Part shown: positions 16,642 through 24,010 of the stretch, one piece after another
How positions within the stretch are numbered: position 1 is the first letter of the stretch
How the letters are laid out: each line of letters opens with the position of its first letter
DNA from: Streptomyces sp. NBC_00554
Lineage (GTDB): Bacteria > Actinomycetota > Actinomycetes > Streptomycetales > Streptomycetaceae
Reading direction: 5' to 3'
DNA length: 64,000 nt
Assembly (NCBI RefSeq): GCF_041431135.1
Contig: NZ_CP107799.1
Span: forward strand, 6,386,001 to 6,450,000
The notes under the pieces: model-generated
What the model saw: only the letters and a program-made list of their open reading frames with translations
What the model was told of the DNA's origin: nothing
The model's database searches: none
Translations under genes and position numbers: made by a program

Positions 16642-17691
16642 TCAGGCGACCTTCTTGGCGTTCTCGATGGCCTCGGCGAGGTTGTCGAGAAGCGGGGTGC
16701 ACTTGGCGTAGGACACGATCGGCTCGGGGGAGCGGGCGATGACCTGGCCGGCCTTGACGGCGGGCAGCTTCTTCCAGGTGGCCTCGGTGATGTCGGCCGG
16801 CTGGATGGTCGCGCTGCGGTCGTCCATGATGATGATGTCCGCCGGGTACTTGTCGACGTTCTCCCAGCTCAGGTTCTCGAACCAGCCGCCACTGGCCTTC
16901 AGTGCGCTGGCCGAGGGCTCGACGATGTTCACGCCGAGCGCCTTGAAGTACTCCAGGTCGATGGAGAGGTTCGAGCCGGAGACGTAGAAGATGTCCTGGC
17001 TCGCGGAGCCGGCCAGGACCTTGATCTCCGGGCGGGCCTTGGCCGCCGCGCGGAGCCGCTCGGCGGCCGTCTCGAACTTCTTCTTCGCCTCGACGACCTT
17101 GGCGGCCTTCACGTCGGCGCCGAGCGACTCGGCGAGCGCGTACATGCGCTCCAGCGACACCGGCATCTGACGGTCGTACACGGAGATGCCGACGCTCGGG
17201 GCGAGCTTGAGGATCTTGTCCTTGGACTCCTCGGGGACGTACCAGAGGGTGCCCGCGTCGTCGAACAGCGTGGAGATCAGCACGTCGGGCGTGAGGGCCG
17301 CGTACTTCTCGATGTTGAACTGGCCCCACTCGTTGCCGAGCACCGTCAGCTTGCTGACGTCCATGTCGCCGGCCTGGACATCGGCCTTGCCGTCCGCGGT
17401 CGTGGTCGGGCCGAAGACGCCCTTGACCTCGATGCCGTAGTCGAAGAGTGCGGCGGCCACACCGGTGAAGGCGACTATGTTCGCCGGGATCTTGTCCAGC
17501 TTCACCGTGGTGCCGCGGTCGTCCTTGAACGTCCAGGGGCCGGCCGACGCGGCGGCCTTCGTCTCGTCCGCCGAGCCAGTGCTGGTCGAGTCGTCGTCTC
17601 CGCAGGCGGCGAGAACGGCACCGAGGCCGAGGGCGCCGCCGGCGGCGAGGATGCCGCGACGGGTGACGTGGGTGGCACGGGCGTTGGACAT
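16642..17691 (-). CDS. desE: DesE, ferrioxamine-binding lipoprotein of an ABC importer
   Basis: DesE is the extracellular binding lipoprotein for ferrioxamines. The 349 residues begin with a Tat/lipoprotein-type signal (VTRRGILAAGGALGLGAVLA) and lipobox LAAC-G. They continue with a FepB/FhuD-type periplasmic binding fold (FTGVAAALFDYGIEVKGVFG, LAGSASQDIFYVSG). I chose ATG 17691 (MSNARATH); the longer frame would need a poor TTG start. An iron box lies 54 bases upstream. desF follows after 42 bases. No permease or ATPase gene is adjacent, as in other Streptomyces. Confidence 0.95.
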   Translation of the reverse strand: MSNARATHVTRRGILAAGGALGLGAVLAACGDDDSTSTGSADETKAAASAGPWTFKDDRGTTVKLDKIPANIVAFTGVAAALFDYGIEVKGVFGPTTTADGKADVQAGDMDVSKLTVLGNEWGQFNIEKYAALTPDVLISTLFDDAGTLWYVPEESKDKILKLAPSVGISVYDRQMPVSLERMYALAESLGADVKAAKVVEAKKKFETAAERLRAAAKARPEIKVLAGSASQDIFYVSGSNLSIDLEYFKALGVNIVEPSASALKASGGWFENLSWENVDKYPADIIIMDDRSATIQPADITEATWKKLPAVKAGQVIARSPEPIVSYAKCTPLLDNLAEAIENAKKVA

Positions 17692-17744
17692 GTGTGTGGC
17701 TGCTTTCGGCACGGGGCGGGAGCGCCCGCCTGACAAGTTCGAAG

Positions 17745-17763
17745 GTAGGTTAGCCTAACCTCA
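17745..17763. promoter_or_regulatory. Iron box (DmdR1/IdeR operator) of desEF
   Basis: GTAGGTTAGCCTAACCTCA matches the core of the 19-bp iron-box consensus, with differences only in the outer bases. It lies 54 bases upstream of desE, so uptake and biosynthesis should be co-repressed by iron. Confidence 0.93.
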
Positions 17764-17914
17764 GCAGTTGTCCAGAGGTGGGTCCCATCTGCCGGAATGC
17801 CCGCAGTGCGTAAGGCCGACGGCGGTCCACACGTACGACGGCGCCGCGGTCCACGGCGGAAGCCGGGAGCCGCGACGCCTGACGTCACTGGCTGATTCCG
17901 ATCGCCTCGGACGA

Positions 17915-19696
17915 TCAGACCTTGCCCTTGCTGACCACCCACTTGCCGTTGACCCAGTTGCCGACCGTCTCGTAGCCGGAGCGGAAGGAACCGAGCCAGT
18001 TCAGCTTGAGACCGGCCTCGGCGGTGGACCTGACGGGGGTGTAGCTGCCGGCCTCGTCGGCCGGGCCGCCCGTGGTGTTCTCGGCGATGTACGGGAACGG
18101 GTAGACCGGGCGGGTGGCGGTCGTGTTCCCGCTGCTGTCAACGGACTTGGTCGTCAGGCTGCTCGGGGCGTCGCCCTTCGTGACCCAGTCGACCATGGCG
18201 GTCAGCGCGTCGAAGGTGTTCGGGCCCTGGCCGCCGCCGCAGTGCGCGACGCCGGGGAGCAGGAACAGCCGGGCGAAGCTCTCGGTCGCCGCGGCGCCGC
18301 CCATGACCTTCTGTACGGCCTTGTAGTACGCCATGGTGCCGACGGCCGGGATGTGCTGATCGCCCAGCCCGTGCCAGAGGATCAGCTTGCCGCCAGCCGC
18401 CTTGAACGCCTTCAGGTCCGGGTCGGTGGCGTCGTACATGCCCTCGCCCAGCGCCATGACCTTCTTGTAGTAGGCCGCCGTGAACTTGATGTCCTTGTAA
18501 GTCAGCGTCGGCTGGGGGCTGTTGAAGATCTGGTACCGGATGGTCTCGCGGACGAAGCTGATGTCGCCGGAGGCGCCGGTGGCCGTGGCGGGGGTGATGA
18601 TCCCGGCCCAGTTCAGCTCGGAGCCGCGCAACTGGTAACCCGGGTACAGCAGTTCACCGTTCTCGTCGGTCGGCCCTGCGTAGATCCGGCGCAGGGTGGT
18701 GACCTGGTCCGCGGTCAGGCAGTAGTCGGCGGACGTGGAGGTCTGTCCGGCCGCGCACTTGATGGTGGCCGGGTCCCAGGTGCAGCTCAGCGGGTCGGCG
18801 ATGATGCCGTCGGCGGGTGCGCCGCAGCCCTTGAGCACGGCCTCGTGCAGCGCCGCGAGGTCGGCGTTGGTGATCGTGGCCGGGCCGCCGTTGAGGTAGA
18901 CGGACTGGGCGGTCCAGGCGTGCGAGAAGGTGTTCAGCGCGGTGAAGTTGTTGGCCGGGGCGCCGGCGATGATGCCGTCGAAGTCGGTCGGGTAGCGCTG
19001 AGCCTCCGTCAGGGCCTGGTGGCCGCCCTGCGAGCAGCCGTCGAAGTAGGAGTGGGTGGCGGCCTGCCCGTAGTACGTCTTGATGAGGACCTTGGCCGCC
19101 TGGGCGAGCAGGTGGTCGGACTTGTAACCGAAGTCGGCGCGCAGGGTGGGGTCGGTGGAGAACAGTCCGCCGCCCTGCGAGTGGCCCTCGTCGCTGGAGG
19201 CGACGGCGAAGGCGCCGCTGGTCAGCGGGACGCAACCGGCCGAGGCGGGGGCGCTGTTCACGTTCACGCTGCCGCAGAGACCGCCGCAGCCGACCTGGAG
19301 GTAGTTGGCCTGCCAGCCCGTCTGCGGAAGACGCAGCTCGAAGTGGATCTGCGGGGCGATCACGCCCTTCACCACGCACGCCGCCCAGTTGCCGAGCGTG
19401 TTGCTGCCGGCGGCCAGCTCCGTGGCCGAGGTGATCTCGAAGGGCACATCGGGGACGGCGGCGGCCAGGTCCTGCGACGCGATACCGGTGCAGGACATGG
19501 CCGGCGCTATGCCGGAGGAAGTGCTGCTCGATGTGGTGGCGTTGACCGAGGCGGAGGTGGAGGCCGTTGCCTGCGTGCTGCCGGTCGCGCCGTTGGCGAG
19601 CGCCATGCTCCCGCCGGTCACCAGCGCGAGGCCGGCGGCGAGGGTGGCCATGAAGGTCGCTGATTTCCACCGGTGCCATCTGAACAGCGTGGGCAT
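17915..19696 (-). CDS. Secreted tannase/feruloyl esterase-family hydrolase
   Basis: The protein has 593 residues: a signal peptide (FMATLAAGLALVTGGSMALA), a Ser/Thr/Ala-rich spacer, then a tannase/feruloyl-esterase alpha/beta-hydrolase. The nucleophile serine sits in DGCSQGGHQAL. The catalytic histidine is probably in LPGVAHCGGGQG, next to a cysteine; neighbouring Cys pairs are known for this family. It would cleave ester bonds of plant phenolics outside the cell, but the exact substrate cannot be read. ATG 19696 has GGAGA at good spacing. A Met further upstream lacks one. Confidence 0.9.
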   Translation of the reverse strand: MPTLFRWHRWKSATFMATLAAGLALVTGGSMALANGATGSTQATASTSASVNATTSSSTSSGIAPAMSCTGIASQDLAAAVPDVPFEITSATELAAGSNTLGNWAACVVKGVIAPQIHFELRLPQTGWQANYLQVGCGGLCGSVNVNSAPASAGCVPLTSGAFAVASSDEGHSQGGGLFSTDPTLRADFGYKSDHLLAQAAKVLIKTYYGQAATHSYFDGCSQGGHQALTEAQRYPTDFDGIIAGAPANNFTALNTFSHAWTAQSVYLNGGPATITNADLAALHEAVLKGCGAPADGIIADPLSCTWDPATIKCAAGQTSTSADYCLTADQVTTLRRIYAGPTDENGELLYPGYQLRGSELNWAGIITPATATGASGDISFVRETIRYQIFNSPQPTLTYKDIKFTAAYYKKVMALGEGMYDATDPDLKAFKAAGGKLILWHGLGDQHIPAVGTMAYYKAVQKVMGGAAATESFARLFLLPGVAHCGGGQGPNTFDALTAMVDWVTKGDAPSSLTTKSVDSSGNTTATRPVYPFPYIAENTTGGPADEAGSYTPVRSTAEAGLKLNWLGSFRSGYETVGNWVNGKWVVSKGKV

Positions 19697-20013
19697 GCTC
19701 GGGTCTCCATTCGATCGGCGGCACGGGACGCCGGCCGGCCGCACCGCCCCGGGGAGGGGGGTGCGTTCAGCGACGGCACAGCGAAGGAACGTAGCCCGGC
19801 GTTAATCCTGGCGCAATAGATGTCGACGAGATTGTCGACGATTTCGTCAGAGGTTTACCGGGTCTGGCGGGCCGGTTCGGTCCGGTCCCGCATTCCGGGG
19901 GAGGGGGCGGATTTCGACACCGCCGCCTGTCTTCAGTCGCCGGCGGTGGGGGCCTGCTTGTACGTCAAAGGTTGAAAGCGGATTTCCGCCGATGGGTGCC
20001 CTCACCACCCGGC
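19697..20013. other. Intergenic region between tannase-like gene and argG
   Basis: No gene is seen. The notable sequence is a paired GTCGAC: GTCGAC-GAGATT-GTCGAC at about 19821-19838, about 125 bases upstream of the tannase-like start. The two sites are direct and inverted repeats at once, since GTCGAC is its own complement, so they could be an operator of the esterase gene. The ARG boxes begin at 20014. Confidence 0.3.
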
Positions 20014-20049
20014 GTTGCATGATCATGCGTTCTGTTGCATAATCTTGCC
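20014..20049 (+). promoter_or_regulatory. Double ARG box overlapping a leaderless argG promoter
   Basis: Two ArgR-type half-palindromes stand 20 bases apart: GTTGCATGATCATGC from 20014 (perfect core GCATGATCATGC, 20017-20028) and GTTGCATAATCTTGCC (20034-20049). TTGCAT (20015-20020), a 17-base spacer and CATAAT (20038-20043) also form a sigma-70-type promoter whose start should fall at about 20050, the A of the argG ATG. There is no Shine-Dalgarno sequence. ArgR bound here would cover the whole promoter. Confidence 0.85.
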
Positions 20050-21498
20050 ATGTCCAAGGTCCTCACCTCCCTCCCCACCGGCGAGCGCGTCGGCATTGCC
20101 TTCTCCGGCGGGCTCGACACCTCGGTCGCCGTCGCCTGGATGCGTGACAAGGGCGCCGTCCCGTGCACGTACACCGCCGACATCGGCCAGTACGACGAGC
20201 CCGACATCGCGTCCGTGCCCGACCGTGCCTTCGCCTACGGCGCCGAGATCGCCCGGCTCGTCGACTGCCGTGCTGCGCTGGTCGAGGAAGGTCTTGCGGC
20301 GCTCGCGTGCGGCGCGTTCCACATCAAGTCGGGCGGGCGCCCGTACTTCAACACCACGCCGCTGGGGCGTGCCGTGACCGGCACGCTGCTGGTGCGGGCC
20401 ATGCTCGAGGACGGGGTCCAGATCTGGGGCGACGGCTCCACGTTCAAGGGCAACGACATCGAGCGGTTCTACCGGTACGGGCTGCTCGCCAACCCGCACC
20501 TGCGGATCTACAAGCCCTGGCTGGACGCGGACTTCGTCACGGAGCTCGGCGGCCGCAAGGAGATGTCGGAGTGGCTGCTCGCGCACGAGCTGCCGTACCG
20601 GGACTCGACGGAGAAGGCGTACTCCACGGACGCCAACATCTGGGGCGCCACGCACGAGGCCAAGACCCTTGAGCACCTCGACACCGGCATCGAGACCGTC
20701 GACCCGATCATGGGCGTGCGGTTCTGGGACCCGTCGGTGGAGATCGCCACGGAGGACGTGACGGTCGGCTTCGACCAGGGCCGCCCGGTCACCATCAACG
20801 GCAAGGAGTTCGCCTCCGCGGTCGACCTCGTCATGGAGGCCAACGCGATCGGCGGCCGGCACGGCCTCGGCATGTCCGACCAGATCGAGAACCGGATCAT
20901 CGAGGCCAAGAGCCGCGGCATCTACGAGGCGCCCGGCATGGCGCTGCTGCACATCGCCTACGAGCGCCTGGTCAACGCGATCCACAACGAGGACACCGTG
21001 GCCGCGTACCACAACCAGGGTCGGCAGCTCGGCCGGTTGCTCTACGAGGGCCGCTGGCTGGACCCGCAGGCGCTGATGGTCCGCGAGTCGCTGCAGCGCT
21101 GGGTCGGCGCGGCGATCACCGGCGAGGTGACCGTGCGGCTGCGGCGCGGCGAGGACTACTCGATCCTCGACACCCAGGGCGCGGCCCTCAGCTACCACCC
21201 GGACAAGCTCTCCATGGAGCGCACCGAGGACTCGGCGTTCGGCCCGGTGGACCGGATCGGCCAGCTCACCATGCGGAACCTGGACATCGCGGACTCCCGT
21301 GCCCGGCTCGAGCAGTACGTGGGGCTCGGCCTGGTCGGCACCGCCCACCCGACGCCGATCGGCGCCGCGCAGGCGGCCTCGACCGGTCTGATCGGCGCCA
21401 TGGACACCGGCGGCGCGGAGGCGATCGCCTCGCGCGGCGAGGCCACGGACGAGGAGACGATGCTGGACCGGGCGGCGATGGAGTCGGGCACGGACTGA
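20050..21498 (+). CDS. argG: Argininosuccinate synthase
   Basis: ArgG condenses citrulline and aspartate with ATP to argininosuccinate, the penultimate step of arginine synthesis. The 482 residues match the longer E. coli-type branch. The PP-loop AFSGGLDTSVA sits near residue 17, followed by the citrulline/aspartate pocket segments FHIKSGGRPYFNTTPLG and GDGSTFKGNDIERFYRYG. I chose ATG 20050 (MSKVLTSLP) because the ARG boxes occupy everything upstream. The TTG at 20035 lies inside an operator. No other arg gene is adjacent, so the gene stands alone. From memory, argG lies elsewhere in S. coelicolor. Confidence 0.96.
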   Translation: MSKVLTSLPTGERVGIAFSGGLDTSVAVAWMRDKGAVPCTYTADIGQYDEPDIASVPDRAFAYGAEIARLVDCRAALVEEGLAALACGAFHIKSGGRPYFNTTPLGRAVTGTLLVRAMLEDGVQIWGDGSTFKGNDIERFYRYGLLANPHLRIYKPWLDADFVTELGGRKEMSEWLLAHELPYRDSTEKAYSTDANIWGATHEAKTLEHLDTGIETVDPIMGVRFWDPSVEIATEDVTVGFDQGRPVTINGKEFASAVDLVMEANAIGGRHGLGMSDQIENRIIEAKSRGIYEAPGMALLHIAYERLVNAIHNEDTVAAYHNQGRQLGRLLYEGRWLDPQALMVRESLQRWVGAAITGEVTVRLRRGEDYSILDTQGAALSYHPDKLSMERTEDSAFGPVDRIGQLTMRNLDIADSRARLEQYVGLGLVGTAHPTPIGAAQAASTGLIGAMDTGGAEAIASRGEATDEETMLDRAAMESGTD

Positions 21499-21838
21499 GT
21501 CCGGCAGGCCGGCCGGTCACCCGGCCCGGGCCGCCCGGTCACCCGGCCCCCGGTCACCCGGGCCGCCCGGTCACCGGACGTCGGGGACCAGCTGTCGGTC
21601 ACCGGTGGTGGGAGGCAGGTGCCGGTAGGAGATCACCGGCCGCCGGTGATCGGCCGTCGGTGTCCCGCCGTAGGCCACCAGCCGTCGGCTCGGCGGCGGG
21701 AGCCAAGTGCCGGTAGCAGACCACCAGCCGCCGGTCACCGGTGCGGGAGTCAGGCGCCGGTCGCAGAACACCAGCGCCGGTCACCAGCGCCGGTCACCGG
21801 TGGTGGGCGCCAAGCACCGTTCGTACGCACCCGGGCAG
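21499..21838. repeat. Degenerate tandem-repeat tract after argG
   Basis: At 21510-21592, units of CCCGGTCACCCGG recur with short GC spacers. From about 21592 to 21830, a longer unit of roughly 45-50 bases recurs about four times in decayed form (GGGAG-CA-GTGCCGGTAG-AGA-CACC-GCCGCCGGTCACCGGTG). No open frame here looks real, although it is open in several frames because of the repeats. It fills the gap between argG and the convergent acyl-CoA dehydrogenase gene. Confidence 0.7.
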
Positions 21839-21839
21839 C

Positions 21840-21869
21840 GGGCCCCGGCGGATTCACCCGCCGGGGCCC
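21840..21869. terminator. Terminator after acdH
   Basis: GGGCCCCGGCGG (21840-21851) pairs perfectly with 21858-21869 around ATTCAC, 14 bases beyond the acdH stop. Confidence 0.8.
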
Positions 21870-21882
21870 GCCCCTGCGTCGA

Positions 21883-23049
21883 TCAGCCCACGAGCCCCAA
21901 CTCCCGGGCGATCAGCATCCGTTGTACCTCACTCGTCCCCTCCCCGATCTCAAGGATCTTGGAGTCGCGCCACATCCGGGCCACCGGGTACTCGTTCATG
22001 AAGCCGTAGCCGCCGTGGATCTGGGTGGCCTCGCGGGCGTTGTCGACGGCGATGGTGGAGGAGTAGAGCTTGGCGATCGCCGCCTCCTTCTTGAAGGGTT
22101 CTCCGGCGACCAGCCGGGAGGCGGCGTCGCGCCATCCGACGCGGGCCATGTGCGCCTTCATCTCCATGTCGGCGATCTTGAACTGGATGGCCTGGTAGGC
22201 GCCGATGTTCTTGCCGAACGCGTGCCGTTCCCTGGCGTACTTCACCGACTCGTCGACACAGCCCTGGGCGAGGCCGGTCGCGAGGGCGGAGATGGCGATG
22301 CGCCCCTCGTCGAGGATCCGCAGGAACTGCGCGTAACCGCGGCCTTCCTCGCCGAGGAGGTTGGCGGCGGGGACGCGGACGTCCGCGAAGGACAACTCCC
22401 GGGTGTCCGAGGCGTTCCAGCCGACCTTGGAGTACGGGGCGGCGACCGTGAAGCCCGGGGTGCCGGAGGGGACGATGATCGCGGAGATGCGCGGCCTGCC
22501 GTCGTCCTTGCGGCCTGTGACCGCGGTGACGGTGACCAGGCCCGTGATGTCGGTGCCCGAGTTGGTGATGAAGCACTTCGTGCCGTTGATCACCCACTCG
22601 TTCGTCGCCGGGTCGAGGCGGGCCGTCGTGCGGGTCGCGCCCGCGTCCGAGCCGCCGTCCGGTTCGGTCAGCCCGAACGCGCCGAGGATCTCGCCGGAGC
22701 AGAGGCGGGGCAGCCACTCGGCCTTCTGGGCGTCGGTGCCGAAGAGGTGGATCGGCATGGCGCCGAGTGAGACGCCGGCCTCCAGGGTGATGGCCACGGA
22801 GGAGTCGACGCGGGCCAGTTCCTCCAGCGCGATGCCGAGGGCGAGGTAGTCGCCGCCCATGCCGCCGTACTCCTCCGGGAACGGCAGCCCGAACAGGCCC
22901 ATCCGGCCCATTTCCCGCACGATCTCGTACGGGAACTCGTGCCGTTCGTAGAAGTCACCGATCTTCGGTGCGACGACATCGTGGGCGAACTCCTCGACCG
23001 TACGGCGGAGTTCGTCGAGTTCGGGGGAGAGGCGGTGATCGAGGGACAT
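21883..23049 (-). CDS. acdH: Acyl-CoA dehydrogenase, branched-chain type
   Basis: This FAD enzyme oxidises an acyl-CoA at the alpha-beta bond. The 388 residues have the normal three-domain family plan (GAFGLTEPDGGSDAGATRT for FAD binding; IHGGYGFMNEYPVARMWRDS near the C-terminus). It lies four bases after hmgL in an operon for leucine-type degradation, so isovaleryl-CoA is the simplest substrate. However, the catalytic-base position has Glu (EIGEGTSEVQ), as in short-chain and isobutyryl-CoA dehydrogenases, whereas isovaleryl-CoA dehydrogenases carry a small residue there. The S. coelicolor AcdH at the equivalent place is linked to valine/isobutyryl-CoA use. ATG 23049 has a GGAG site. Confidence 0.9.
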   Translation of the reverse strand: MSLDHRLSPELDELRRTVEEFAHDVVAPKIGDFYERHEFPYEIVREMGRMGLFGLPFPEEYGGMGGDYLALGIALEELARVDSSVAITLEAGVSLGAMPIHLFGTDAQKAEWLPRLCSGEILGAFGLTEPDGGSDAGATRTTARLDPATNEWVINGTKCFITNSGTDITGLVTVTAVTGRKDDGRPRISAIIVPSGTPGFTVAAPYSKVGWNASDTRELSFADVRVPAANLLGEEGRGYAQFLRILDEGRIAISALATGLAQGCVDESVKYARERHAFGKNIGAYQAIQFKIADMEMKAHMARVGWRDAASRLVAGEPFKKEAAIAKLYSSTIAVDNAREATQIHGGYGFMNEYPVARMWRDSKILEIGEGTSEVQRMLIARELGLVG

Positions 23050-23053
23050 GGGG

Positions 23054-24010
23054 TCACTCCTTGTGCTGCTGTGGTGTTCCACCGAGCGCTTTGACGGTGC
23101 GGGACGGGCTGGGTCGGCCCAACTGGTCGGCCATCCACACGCTGGTGGCGGTGAGACGGCCGAGATCGACCCCGGTGTCGATACCGAGGCCCTGGAGCAT
23201 CCATACGAGGTCTTCGGTGGCCAGGTTGCCGGTCGCGGACTTGGCGTAAGGGCAGCCGCCGAGGCCGCCGGCGGAGGCGTCGATCGTCGTGACACCGTGC
23301 TGGAGCGCGGCGAGGGTGTTGGCGAGCGCCTGGCCGTACGTGTCGTGGAAGTGCACGCCGATCGAACTGGTCGGCACGCCCTCCTCGTTGAGCTCGGCGA
23401 GGAGGGCCTGTACATGGCCGGGTGTCGCCACGCCGATGGTGTCGCCGAGACTCAGCTCGTCGCAGCCCATGTCGAGCAGCGTTCTGCAGACGCGGACGAC
23501 CTGGTGGATGGGGACGGCGCCTTCCCAGGGGTCGCCGAAGCACATCGAGAGGTAGCCGCGGACGTGGAGCTTGTCCTTCTTGGCGTGGGCGATGACCGGA
23601 TCGAACATGGCCAGCGCCTCGTCGACCGTCCGGTTGAGGTTGGCCTTCGCGAAGGTCTCCGTGGCGCTGGCGAAGACGGCGACGCGGGTGGCGCCCAGTG
23701 CGCGGGCCCGGTCGAGACCGCGTTCGTTCGGTACGAGTACCGGGAGGTGGACGCCCGGCAGATCCCGTACGAGGGGGAACAGCTGCTCCGCGTCCGCGAG
23801 TTGGGGCACCCAGTCCGGGTGGACGAAGCTGGTGGCCTCGATGGTGGTCAGGCCCGCGTCGGCCAGGCGCCGGATGAACTCCGCCTTGACCTCGGTCGGC
23901 ACGGTCGCCTTCTCGTTCTGCAGCCCGTCGCGTGCGCCGACCTCGTGGATCCTCACCCGGGCGGGCAGATCCTGGGCCGGTACGGCCATGGGCAGTCCCG
24001 ATACGGTCAT
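23054..24010 (-). CDS. hmgL: Hydroxymethylglutaryl-CoA lyase
   Basis: The enzyme cleaves HMG-CoA to acetoacetate and acetyl-CoA, the last step of leucine breakdown. The 318 residues form a DRE-TIM barrel. They open with the DRE-like metal site in EVGARDGLQNE and continue through SLGDTIGVATPGHV and HFHDTYGQALAN. The C-terminal signature with the catalytic cysteine is GGLGGCPYAKSATGN. Its start overlaps the carboxylase alpha-subunit stop (ATGA, 24007-24010). Confidence 0.96.
   Translation of the reverse strand: MTVSGLPMAVPAQDLPARVRIHEVGARDGLQNEKATVPTEVKAEFIRRLADAGLTTIEATSFVHPDWVPQLADAEQLFPLVRDLPGVHLPVLVPNERGLDRARALGATRVAVFASATETFAKANLNRTVDEALAMFDPVIAHAKKDKLHVRGYLSMCFGDPWEGAVPIHQVVRVCRTLLDMGCDELSLGDTIGVATPGHVQALLAELNEEGVPTSSIGVHFHDTYGQALANTLAALQHGVTTIDASAGGLGGCPYAKSATGNLATEDLVWMLQGLGIDTGVDLGRLTATSVWMADQLGRPSPSRTVKALGGTPQQHKE

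Noticed and set aside
10499..17691. Desferrioxamine locus as a novel biosynthetic system
   Set aside because: It matches the known desEFABCD system, apart from the repeat in desF.
20035..20049. TTG start for argG
   Set aside because: It lies inside the second ARG box and would add five residues (MHNLA) not expected in the family.
21499..21838. CRISPR-like repeat array
   Set aside because: Repeats are decayed, unequal and overlap, with no unique spacers of constant length and no cas genes.
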